From an uncultured Rhodocyclaceae bacterium (lineage in GTDB: Bacteria; Pseudomonadota; Gammaproteobacteria; Burkholderiales; Rhodocyclaceae), in the NCBI GenBank assembly GCA_937892345.1, contig CALAGF010000241.1, positions 1 to 22,311 of the forward strand: a stretch of DNA of 22,311 nt, given 5' to 3'. The position numbers and the translations under genes were made by a program. Below the pieces are notes generated by a model that did no database searches, was not told the DNA's origin, and saw only the letters and a program-made list of their open reading frames with translations. Shown piece after piece: positions 14,624 to 21,051 of the stretch (positions are counted from its first letter, which is position 1; every line of letters starts with the position of its first letter).

Positions 14624-15516
14624 GCAAGTCGCTCCTTCGTCCTGGTGCTGAAGCAGTCCTTGAAAAGGGCTGGCTGGTCGCACATAAATGGTTGTTACTG
14701 CGTCGTGGCAGCCAGATTGGCATTCTGCTGCTGTTCCTCGTCGGTCCCTGGTTCGGCTGGTGGATCGTCAAGGGCAATCTGTCCTACAGCTACACGCTCG
14801 GTTTGCTCCCGCTGACCGATCCCTATGTGTTGCTGCAATCCTTGGTGAGTGGGCAGATGCCCCAGCGGCTGGCGATCATCGGCATGGTGATTGTCGTGGC
14901 TTTCTATCTTGTGGTTGGCGGGCGAAGTTTTTGTTCATGGGTTTGTCCCGTTAATTTGGTGACCGATCTTGCAGCATGGCTCCGTGCTCGCCTTGGAATC
15001 AAAGGTGGGCCACATGTTTCGCGCAGTGTTCGCTACTGGATACTCGGTGCAACCTTTGTGGTCGGAGCACTGACCGGAACGATTGCATGGGAAATGCTCA
15101 ATCCCGTATCAATGCTGCACCGGGGCCTGATTTTCGGCATCGGCTTGGCGTGGATTGTCGTTCTCACCATTTTTCTGTTTGACGTATTTGTAATGCGTAA
15201 TGGCTGGTGCGGGCATTTTTGTCCGGTGGGCGCTTTTTACAGCCTGATCGGCAGATTTTCGGTGCTCCGTATTCGCTTGCCCAAGCGTAGCGACTGCAAC
15301 GATTGCATGGATTGCTTCGCAGTCTGTCCTGAGCAGCAGGTGATTCGTCCTGCGTTGAAGGCAATCAACAATACCGGCCCGCTCATTCTGGAAGCGAACT
15401 GCACCAATTGTGGCCGCTGTATCGATGTGTGTTCCAAAGAAGTTTTTCAGTTTGGTTTGCGCTCAGGCAAACATGATTTAGACCCCGGTGGCGTGGCGGG
15501 TGCCAAGCCGAAATAA
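14620..15516 (+). CDS. napH: Quinol dehydrogenase membrane subunit NapH
   Basis: A 298-residue membrane iron-sulfur protein, the quinol-oxidising partner of NapG. Four membrane helices are visible at about 32-50, 84-100, 138-156 and 170-192. The two conserved CxxxCP motifs, CSWVCP (105-110) and CGHFCP (197-202), follow the second and fourth helices. The C-terminal cytoplasmic domain carries two [4Fe-4S] motifs, CNDCMDCFAVCP (226-237) and CTNCGRCIDVCS (261-272). All agree with NapH. The ATG overlaps the napG stop (ATGA). With NapC also encoded, the cell has two quinol-oxidising routes to nitrate reductase. Confidence 0.95.
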   Translation: MSKSLLRPGAEAVLEKGWLVAHKWLLLRRGSQIGILLLFLVGPWFGWWIVKGNLSYSYTLGLLPLTDPYVLLQSLVSGQMPQRLAIIGMVIVVAFYLVVGGRSFCSWVCPVNLVTDLAAWLRARLGIKGGPHVSRSVRYWILGATFVVGALTGTIAWEMLNPVSMLHRGLIFGIGLAWIVVLTIFLFDVFVMRNGWCGHFCPVGAFYSLIGRFSVLRIRLPKRSDCNDCMDCFAVCPEQQVIRPALKAINNTGPLILEANCTNCGRCIDVCSKEVFQFGLRSGKHDLDPGGVAGAKPK

Positions 15517-15547
15517 ACGAATTTTTATCCTGTGGCAGGAGATCATC

Positions 15548-16009
15548 ATGAAGAAAACCGTAATTAGCTTAACGCTGGCAACCCTTGTTGCAACCGTGAT
15601 TGGTTGTGCGACGACGATGGCGCCGGTATCAATGCGCGGTGGTGCGGTCGATAGTGCAGATCGGGCCCCGGAAGCGAAGACCTATTCGGCCAAAACGCCC
15701 GGGGTAGGCGAGCAGAAGCTGATTACCCGAACCTTTTTGACCCAGCCGCCAGTGATACCGCATTCGATCGAAAAATACGTACCGATCACGTATGACGATA
15801 ATGGCTGCCTTGAGTGTCATATTACGGATGAGCTACGTGGGAAAAAGCTACCCAAGATGGGCGCCAGCCATTTCTCCAAGACGGTGAAGGCAGATGACGG
15901 TAGTCCTGCCGTGGAGATGTCTCGCTATCAGTGCGATACCTGCCACGTACCGCAGGTGGATGCCCAGCCGCTGGTTGAGAACGCTTTTGAGGGCGTGACC
16001 AAAAACTAA
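15548..16009 (+). CDS. napB: Diheme cytochrome c subunit NapB of periplasmic nitrate reductase
   Basis: A 153-residue small subunit that relays electrons from NapC or NapGH to NapA. Two heme-binding motifs are present, CLECH (87-91) and CDTCH (129-133). PHSIEKYVPIT (71-81) and GASHFS (105-110) supply the expected distal His ligands H72 and H108. The region PPVIPHSIEKY is a strong NapB signature. ATG 15548 was chosen because it follows AGGAG and begins the signal peptide MKKTVISLTLATLVATVIG; the frame is open further upstream to 15488. Residues 17-20 (VIGC) resemble a lipobox, so the protein may be a lipoprotein. It lies 31 bases after napH and is followed by a large stem-loop. Confidence 0.93.
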   Translation: MKKTVISLTLATLVATVIGCATTMAPVSMRGGAVDSADRAPEAKTYSAKTPGVGEQKLITRTFLTQPPVIPHSIEKYVPITYDDNGCLECHITDELRGKKLPKMGASHFSKTVKADDGSPAVEMSRYQCDTCHVPQVDAQPLVENAFEGVTKN

Positions 16010-16012
16010 AAA

Positions 16013-16086
16013 TGCAACTGGCGGAATGGAAGAATGTCGTTCTGAGATGAATAACGACACAAATCAAGGAAATTCCGCCAGTCGCA
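16013..16086 (+). repeat. Large two-part stem-loop between napB and the cytochrome gene
   Basis: ACTGGCGGAAT (16017-16027) pairs perfectly with ATTCCGCCAGT (16072-16082). One mismatch further out, TGC (16013-16015) pairs with GCA (16084-16086). Nested inside, TGTCGTT (16035-16041) pairs with AACGACA (16053-16059). No T run follows, so this is not a normal intrinsic terminator. It begins 4 bases after the napB stop and may protect the upstream message from 3' decay or mark a processing site. Confidence 0.65.
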
Positions 16087-16177
16087 CTTTAGGATCCTGC
16101 CATCGCTTGCATACCCTTTGCGGGCAACGAAGAAGCAGGTTAATTGCAGTTCATTGAAACCTTACGGAGATAACACC

Positions 16178-16531
16178 ATGAAGTTTTCCAAATCATTGAC
16201 TTCTGCACTGGTAGCCGCTGCGGCTGCTGTTTCCTTTTCCTCTGGGGTGATGGCTCAGGAAGTTGATGCGGCCAAAGACCTGATGAAGCAGAACAAATGT
16301 ACGCAATGCCACGGGATGGACAAGGACAAGGATGGCCCTTCCTTCAAGAAAGTTGCCGCCAAGTACAAATCCAAGGCTGACGGCGAGGCAACGCTGGTCA
16401 AGCACCTGACAACCGGACCCAAGGTAAAGCTGGCGGATGGCGGTGAGGAAGAACACAAGATCGTCAAAACCACGCCTGCAAATGACAAGGCACAGGTCAC
16501 CAACCTGGTGAAGTACATCTTGTCACTGTAA
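16178..16531 (+). CDS. Small monoheme c-type cytochrome, nap-associated
   Basis: A 117-residue exported cytochrome. The signal peptide is at about 1-26 (MKFSKSLTSALVAAAAAVSF ... VMA), and one heme motif CTQCH lies at 41-45 in a class I context (DLMKQNKCTQCHGMDKDKDGPSFKKVAAKY). The rest, with HLTTGPKVKL and EEEHKIVKTTPANDKAQVTNLVKYILSL, follows the c-551/c-552 layout. The usual C-terminal Met ligand is not seen: after the CxxCHGM there is no Met, while H76 and H93 are present. It may accept electrons from NapC or NapB, or link nap to another periplasmic enzyme. ATG 16178 follows GGAG and begins the signal peptide. It is placed between napB and napC, not a standard nap subunit. A terminator follows. 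Confidence 0.85.
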   Translation: MKFSKSLTSALVAAAAAVSFSSGVMAQEVDAAKDLMKQNKCTQCHGMDKDKDGPSFKKVAAKYKSKADGEATLVKHLTTGPKVKLADGGEEEHKIVKTTPANDKAQVTNLVKYILSL

Positions 16532-16542
16532 GTCGTATCAGG

Positions 16543-16569
16543 GCCCCGCACTGCCGGGGCTGTTATTTT
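16543..16569 (+). terminator. Intrinsic terminator or attenuator before napC
   Basis: GCCCCG (16543-16548) pairs with CGGGGC (16555-16560) around a six-base loop, then TGTTATTTT follows. It is 11 bases after the cytochrome stop and 39 bases before napC, so it should reduce or end transcription entering napC. Confidence 0.75.
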
Positions 16570-16607
16570 CAAGTTCAAGTAAGACGGTAGTCAGGGGGCT
16601 GCGCCGC

Positions 16608-17177
16608 ATGTGGAAAAATCTCTTTAAGCCGAGCGTCAAGTACTCGCTGATTGGCTTGTTGGCAACCGGTTTTATCACCGGTATTCTTTTTTGGGGTGGC
16701 TTTAACACGGGTATGGAAGCCACCAACAAGCTGGAGTTCTGTATAGGTTGTCACGAAATGCGTGACAATGTTTACAAGGAATACAAGGAAACCATTCACT
16801 TCAGCAATCGGACCGGGGTCAAGGCAGTCTGTTCGGATTGTCATGTGCCGAAGGACTGGACGCACAAGATGATCCGCAAGATTCAGGCGAGCAAGGAAGT
16901 CTGGGGCAAGATCACTGGCGTGATCGATACGCCGGAAAAATTCGAAGCTCACCGGATGGAAATGGCCACCCGCGAGTGGAAGCGGATGAAAGACAGTGAC
17001 TCACGTGAGTGCCGTAATTGCCACAGTTTTGATTCGATGAGTGAAGAGAAACAGCGCAAAACGCCTTACAAGAAGCACATGGCAGCCAAGGCTGATGGCA
17101 AGACCTGTATCGATTGTCACAAGGGTATTGCTCACCAGTTGCCGAAGGAATACGAAGAGCCGGAAGACGAAGAGTAA
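16608..17177 (+). CDS. napC: Membrane-anchored tetraheme cytochrome c NapC
   Basis: A 189-residue NapC/NirT-family quinol dehydrogenase that draws electrons from the membrane quinol pool and feeds NapB. A single N-terminal membrane anchor lies at about 12-31. Four heme motifs are present: CIGCH (45-49), CSDCH (75-79), CRNCH (135-139) and CIDCH (167-171). The conserved context HEMRDNVYKEYKETIHFSNRTGVKAVCSDCHVPKDW and KEVWGKI is typical, with M51 in the position of the ligand to the first heme in this family. The C-terminus is acidic (EYEEPEDEE). The start lacks a strong ribosome site. A terminator separates it from the genes before it, and it is the last nap gene. Confidence 0.95.
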   Translation: MWKNLFKPSVKYSLIGLLATGFITGILFWGGFNTGMEATNKLEFCIGCHEMRDNVYKEYKETIHFSNRTGVKAVCSDCHVPKDWTHKMIRKIQASKEVWGKITGVIDTPEKFEAHRMEMATREWKRMKDSDSRECRNCHSFDSMSEEKQRKTPYKKHMAAKADGKTCIDCHKGIAHQLPKEYEEPEDEE

Positions 17178-17186
17178 TCTGTTTAG

Positions 17187-17212
17187 CCCCGTCACCCTCA
17201 GGGGTGGCGGGG
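17187..17212. terminator. Stem-loop between convergent napC and the retropepsin gene
   Basis: CCCCGTCACCC (17187-17197) pairs with GGGTGGCGGGG (17202-17212), with one T-G wobble, around a TCAG loop. It sits in the 53-base gap between converging genes, where a terminator is expected. Neither side has a T run, so termination efficiency is uncertain. Confidence 0.55.
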
Positions 17213-17230
17213 TAGGCAGGCAAGTCTGGC

Positions 17231-18193
17231 TTAGCGCTTGAGTAGTGTGATGGTCCGGGTTTTGGCATTCCAGACACTGATGTAATGCTTGAGAAACTGG
17301 TAACCCAATCCCAAACGATTCCGCTGGCCTGTCCTGAAAGTCAGGTTGCGCAAGTCTGCCAGCGCAACCTGGCCGATTCGCAAACCCTTCAGATGAGCGT
17401 TCTGGTGCGGACCGTAACTGCCATATGCGTAGTCACTGGCACTGAGCGTCAGCAATCCCTTTTGTATCAACTGGTCACGGCTTGCTTCAGTCAATTCCAG
17501 TGAGCCTGGATTGCCGGTATCAAAAAATCCGGTGATGACCTGATCTCCAATTTGTAGATCGGCCTCGGGAATCTTGCCATCAACGCCTGAGGGGGTGAAT
17601 TCGATACAGGCGACGATATCGTCAGCTGTGAATGTGCCCAAAGACAGGCTTCCAGGCTGATCAAGCGCCTGAAAAGCGATCGTTTGCTGATCGTAATCGA
17701 TGGTGAATTGGTAATTTCGGCTGAAGGCGTGACCGACGCTGCCAAGAAAGCTGTTCATGCCATAAGCTTCCTGAAGAAAGCCCCAGCCGGTGTGCAATGG
17801 TCCTTGCAGTTCGGTAAAGCGCAGTTGCCGACCCATGGTGAGTTCAGCGATCGGTAGTTTTTGTCGGTAAATCGCCATCGCTTGTCCGGACCCAGTGTGG
17901 CCCTTTGCAACGAGTTGGTCCTTGGCCAATGGCAGCGTTTCGTTGTTGAGGAAGAAGGCGAATTCGGTACCGGTATCAAACAAAAATCGCCCTTTTTTTC
18001 CGTTGACCGTGCCATCAATCATGATGTGCGTGTTCAGCAAAAAAAAGGGGAGGGTAAAGTTCGGTGGGCCAACCCGGGATGGCTTGCCGGGTTCAACTGG
18101 AACTTCCGCGGCGAGCGTTGGAGCGGTGCCGGCGAGTAGCTGACTGGAAAGCCCGGCTGCCGCAAAAAAGTGCCAGATGCTGTGTTTTGCCAT
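17231..18193 (-). CDS. Exported retropepsin-like aspartic protease with two DTG motifs
   Basis: A 320-residue exported protein with a signal peptide at about 1-29 (ending TLAAE). It has two aspartic protease active-site motifs, FLFDTGTEF (D73) and GFFDTGNPG (D225), each after a beta-rich stretch of the form MIDGTVNGKKGRFLFDTG and LQIGDQVITGFFDTG. The C-terminal LGLGYQFLKHYISVWNAKTRTITL matches the retropepsin flap-after segment LGxxFLxxY. Most bacterial retropepsin-like proteins carry one such domain and dimerise; this one looks like a single-chain pseudodimer. The substrate is unknown. The ATG lies 2 bases after the stop of the choloylglycine hydrolase-family gene, so the two are co-transcribed and probably translationally coupled. 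Confidence 0.75.
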   Translation of the reverse strand: MAKHSIWHFFAAAGLSSQLLAGTAPTLAAEVPVEPGKPSRVGPPNFTLPFFLLNTHIMIDGTVNGKKGRFLFDTGTEFAFFLNNETLPLAKDQLVAKGHTGSGQAMAIYRQKLPIAELTMGRQLRFTELQGPLHTGWGFLQEAYGMNSFLGSVGHAFSRNYQFTIDYDQQTIAFQALDQPGSLSLGTFTADDIVACIEFTPSGVDGKIPEADLQIGDQVITGFFDTGNPGSLELTEASRDQLIQKGLLTLSASDYAYGSYGPHQNAHLKGLRIGQVALADLRNLTFRTGQRNRLGLGYQFLKHYISVWNAKTRTITLLKR

Positions 18194-18195
18194 TT

Positions 18196-19296
18196 TCAGC
18201 GGGTCGGCGTGATATCGCGCACCTGATTGTGACGATCAGTATCGTCATCGAGAATTTGTTGCCGGATATTGCCAAAATCGATGCGTTTCAGATCAATCTT
18301 CCGGACCTGACGGTTGAACATGGTGTGGAAGTAATACACACGGTTGCGCAAGTCAGAGACCGTTGTGATTTGCGTGGCACCCGGAATATCCTTGGGCATT
18401 GCGTCGCGCGGGACGGTAGCGCCGAGAGGGATATTGAAGCTATCAAGCATGCGAAAGGCTTCAAAGCTGGCATCCGTGGCATCGGAAAGCGGCCGGGCGC
18501 CGGCAACGAGAGCGGCTGCGCGGATGAAGCGTGAAGGCGGGGTGAAGTCGCCGGGCAAGCCAAGCAGGTTGCTGCCTGCGCCGAGTGGTGTGAGATTGAG
18601 CGAGTCCAGCGTGATGCTGACGCGTGGATTGCCCGAGAGATGCAAATAGTTTCTCAGGTTGGTCAGGTGCCAATCGTAAGTTGGGGAGTTTGTGATAACC
18701 CCGAGAAAGGCATCATATATTTTGATCTTTCCGCCTTCGACCAGTTCCAGGACAACGCTTTTCCCACCAGCATCCGAGATTTTCCAGTGAAACGGCAGAG
18801 CTGCGCCGCCAAAACGTGGATCGTCTACATTGATCACTTGCACGCGGTCGAGATGGGACAGTACCTCATCAACCGTCTTGAACGAAGACAGCATCCATTG
18901 CATGAAGTCACCCACACTCAGTGAACGATGCGCCTGTTTGTGGTCGTATTTTGCGTATTCAGCGAAACCCGGAAGGTAGTACATGCCCACGTAAAGACCG
19001 GCCTCGTTCATGCCATCCGGACCATAGTCCTGCCCGTAGGCAGTCATCGCAACGAAACCGTAACGTCCTTGCCATTGCATTCCATTGGGGCCCTCCGGGG
19101 TCAAGGACGTATAGCTTTTGCTACGCGGAAACAGGGCAATCCGATAATGTTGTGCATCGCCCAACGCCCATTCAACCGTGCGGCCAACAACGACCGAACC
19201 ATCGGCAGCCTTGAGCGACAAACCGGTGCACGCCTGCACCGTACCCGACAGTGAGAGAAACAGGGCTGCCAGCAGGGCGCTCAGACGCTTTTTCAT
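18196..19296 (-). CDS. Linear amide C-N hydrolase, choloylglycine hydrolase family (Ntn hydrolase)
   Basis: A 366-residue exported Ntn hydrolase. The signal peptide ends at VQA, so cleavage exposes C23 (CTGLSLKAADGSVVVGRTVEW), the catalytic N-terminal nucleophile. R39 (GRTVEW), N97 (DGMNEAGL) and N203 (VITNSPTYDWHLTNLRNY), with R215, match the family's active site. Members hydrolyse amide bonds: conjugated bile salts, penicillin V or acyl-homoserine lactones. In an environmental Gram-negative a periplasmic penicillin V acylase-like or AHL acylase-like role is more plausible than bile salt hydrolysis, but the substrate is inferred. The gene is 34 bases after the mtfA-like gene and 2 bases before the retropepsin gene. 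Confidence 0.85.
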   Translation of the reverse strand: MKKRLSALLAALFLSLSGTVQACTGLSLKAADGSVVVGRTVEWALGDAQHYRIALFPRSKSYTSLTPEGPNGMQWQGRYGFVAMTAYGQDYGPDGMNEAGLYVGMYYLPGFAEYAKYDHKQAHRSLSVGDFMQWMLSSFKTVDEVLSHLDRVQVINVDDPRFGGAALPFHWKISDAGGKSVVLELVEGGKIKIYDAFLGVITNSPTYDWHLTNLRNYLHLSGNPRVSITLDSLNLTPLGAGSNLLGLPGDFTPPSRFIRAAALVAGARPLSDATDASFEAFRMLDSFNIPLGATVPRDAMPKDIPGATQITTVSDLRNRVYYFHTMFNRQVRKIDLKRIDFGNIRQQILDDDTDRHNQVRDITPTR

Positions 19297-19330
19297 CGAG
19301 AGACTTTCGAATAAGTGAAATGACGTCAGT

Positions 19331-20095
19331 TTAACTGCAGGGGCATATATTTGTCCGGCTCAGCGGGTCTTGCCGGTAATAACGGCAAAACAGGCGATAG
19401 AGCGCAGGATAGTCGTGCACCAACTGGGTCGGTATCTCGAAAAAGCACTCACTGATGACGGCGAAAAACTCTTCTGGCGATTCACTGGCGTAGGGATCGA
19501 TGGTGGTGATCTCGCCGCCATCGATCCGGGTGCAGAAATCCTCCCAGGCGGGGAAAAAAGTGCTTTCCCACTCGTCGACCGTGAGATTGCCGTGCAATGC
19601 AGGCATGCCGTCGGCTGCACCGTTGAGCATGTCCAGTTTGTGGGCAAATTCGTGGATCACCACGTTGTAGCCATCGCCAGCCAGCTGGACGTCGTGCCAG
19701 GAAATCAACAACGGACCGCCGTCCCAGGCTTCGCCCGAAATCACGTCGGAAAACTCGTGGACGACACCATTTTCATCTTCCAGCTGCCGGGGAACGACGA
19801 ATTCGTTCGGGTACACAACGATGCCGACCCAGTCACGGTAGGCCGACAAACCCAGTTCCAGCACCGGCAGGCAGCCCTGAGCCGCGATTGAAACGCAGAT
19901 GGCATCGGTGAGTATCAGACCGCCGGCGGCGCTGAATTCCTTCTCGGCGAGAAAGGCTTCAGCCAGCGTTTTGAGGCGTTTTTGCTCGTCGACCGCAAGC
20001 GCAGCAAGAAATGGCAGGCCGGAGATCGTGCTGCGCCAGAGTGTCTCGGGAATGGCCGCCGGCTTGCTGGGACGTAACCAGTCGAACAGGCCCAT
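19331..20095 (-). CDS. mtfA: MtfA family zinc peptidase (M90)
   Basis: A 254-residue cytoplasmic metallopeptidase of the MtfA family. In E. coli MtfA is an aminopeptidase that binds and inactivates the repressor Mlc. The zinc motif HEFAHKLD gives H148, E149 and H152, and the following ESPEEFFAVISECFFE (205-220) supplies the third ligand Glu and the conserved helix. WVGIVVYPNEFVVPR and LLISWHDVQ are typical of the family. Length is close to the E. coli protein (about 265). No Mlc is visible here, so the partner is unknown. The ATG follows the EamA stop after a single base, indicating coupled translation. Confidence 0.92.
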   Translation of the reverse strand: MGLFDWLRPSKPAAIPETLWRSTISGLPFLAALAVDEQKRLKTLAEAFLAEKEFSAAGGLILTDAICVSIAAQGCLPVLELGLSAYRDWVGIVVYPNEFVVPRQLEDENGVVHEFSDVISGEAWDGGPLLISWHDVQLAGDGYNVVIHEFAHKLDMLNGAADGMPALHGNLTVDEWESTFFPAWEDFCTRIDGGEITTIDPYASESPEEFFAVISECFFEIPTQLVHDYPALYRLFCRYYRQDPLSRTNICPCS

Positions 20096-20096
20096 C

Positions 20097-20984
20097 TCAG
20101 CCTTTTTTCATGGTCAATCCGATACCGGTAAAAATCAGTGCGATGCCGGCGTAGTGGTAGAGGTGAGGAATTTCGCCGAGAAAGACGACCGATAGTAGGG
20201 TGCCAAACACCGGCATCAAGTGGATGAACAGGCTGGCCTTGTTGGCGCCCACCTCGGCGACACCCCGGTTATAGAAAATGTAGCCGACAAAACTCGGAAA
20301 GATGCCGACATAGACCAGCGAAGCCAGGGCGCCTGGATTGACGTTGATATGCCGGCCCTGGGCAATTTCCCAAAGGTAGGCCGGGAACAAGGCTGACAGT
20401 CCGACAGCGGTAAAAGCTGCAAGCATGAGCATCGGATGCACGCCTGCCGGGCGCCAAGCCAGGCCGACCGTGTACAAGGCCCAGACAGTCACCGCGCCCA
20501 GCATCCACACATCCCCGATATTCAGATTCAGATGCAGCAAAAGCGCGAGCTCGCCTTGGGCGATGATGGTGAGTGCGCCGGCCAGCGAAACCAGGACCCC
20601 TATGGCGGCCAATGGCTTGACGTGCTTGCCAAGAAAGGCCCAGGAAATGGCGATCGTCGCTACCGGAATGAAAGAATTGAGTAATACCGCATTGGTTGCA
20701 GTGGTGGTTTGCAGGGCGAGGTAGGCAAAGGTGTTGTAGCTGCCGACGCCAAGCAAGCCAAGGATCAGGATGGGCAACCAGCCCCGTTTCAGTAGAGGCC
20801 ATTGCGCTTTCAGGTGCGGCAAGGCCAGCGGCAATACCAGTAAAAAAGCGATTGCCCAGCGCCAGAAAGCCAGCGCCATGGGGGGTACATCGCCGCGGAT
20901 GCCCCGCCCGAGCACCATGTTCCCTGACCAGAAAAGTGCGGTCAGCGTAAGCAGCAGGTAGGGGTTGGCGAAATGTTTGCGCAT
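20097..20984 (-). CDS. EamA/DMT family transporter
   Basis: A 295-residue inner membrane transporter of the drug/metabolite transporter superfamily with two EamA repeats and about ten helices. The first repeat begins PYLLLTLTALFWSGNMVLGR and includes NTFAYLALQTTTATNAVLLNSFIPV. The second begins DVWMLGAVTVWALYTVGL and ends GIALIFTGIGLTMKKG. Family members export amino acids or other metabolites; the substrate cannot be told. The start is taken at ATG 20984 (MRKHFANPY), just before the first helix. An upstream ATG at 21053 would add 23 polar residues and overlap relA. It is the promoter-proximal gene of the minus-strand group, divergent from relA across 67 bases. Confidence 0.85.
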   Translation of the reverse strand: MRKHFANPYLLLTLTALFWSGNMVLGRGIRGDVPPMALAFWRWAIAFLLVLPLALPHLKAQWPLLKRGWLPILILGLLGVGSYNTFAYLALQTTTATNAVLLNSFIPVATIAISWAFLGKHVKPLAAIGVLVSLAGALTIIAQGELALLLHLNLNIGDVWMLGAVTVWALYTVGLAWRPAGVHPMLMLAAFTAVGLSALFPAYLWEIAQGRHINVNPGALASLVYVGIFPSFVGYIFYNRGVAEVGANKASLFIHLMPVFGTLLSVVFLGEIPHLYHYAGIALIFTGIGLTMKKG

Positions 20985-21037
20985 GGTCGGCGGATTATGC
21001 CTGAAGGCCTGGACAAGGCACTTGCGGTAAACCCCGA

Positions 21038-21043
21038 TATAAT
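21038..21043 (+). promoter_or_regulatory. -10 element of relA
   Basis: TATAAT matches the consensus exactly. A start point about seven bases downstream would fall at about 21050, two bases before the relA ATG. No convincing -35 hexamer lies 16-18 bases upstream. Confidence 0.5.
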
Positions 21044-21051
21044 CGCGCCCC

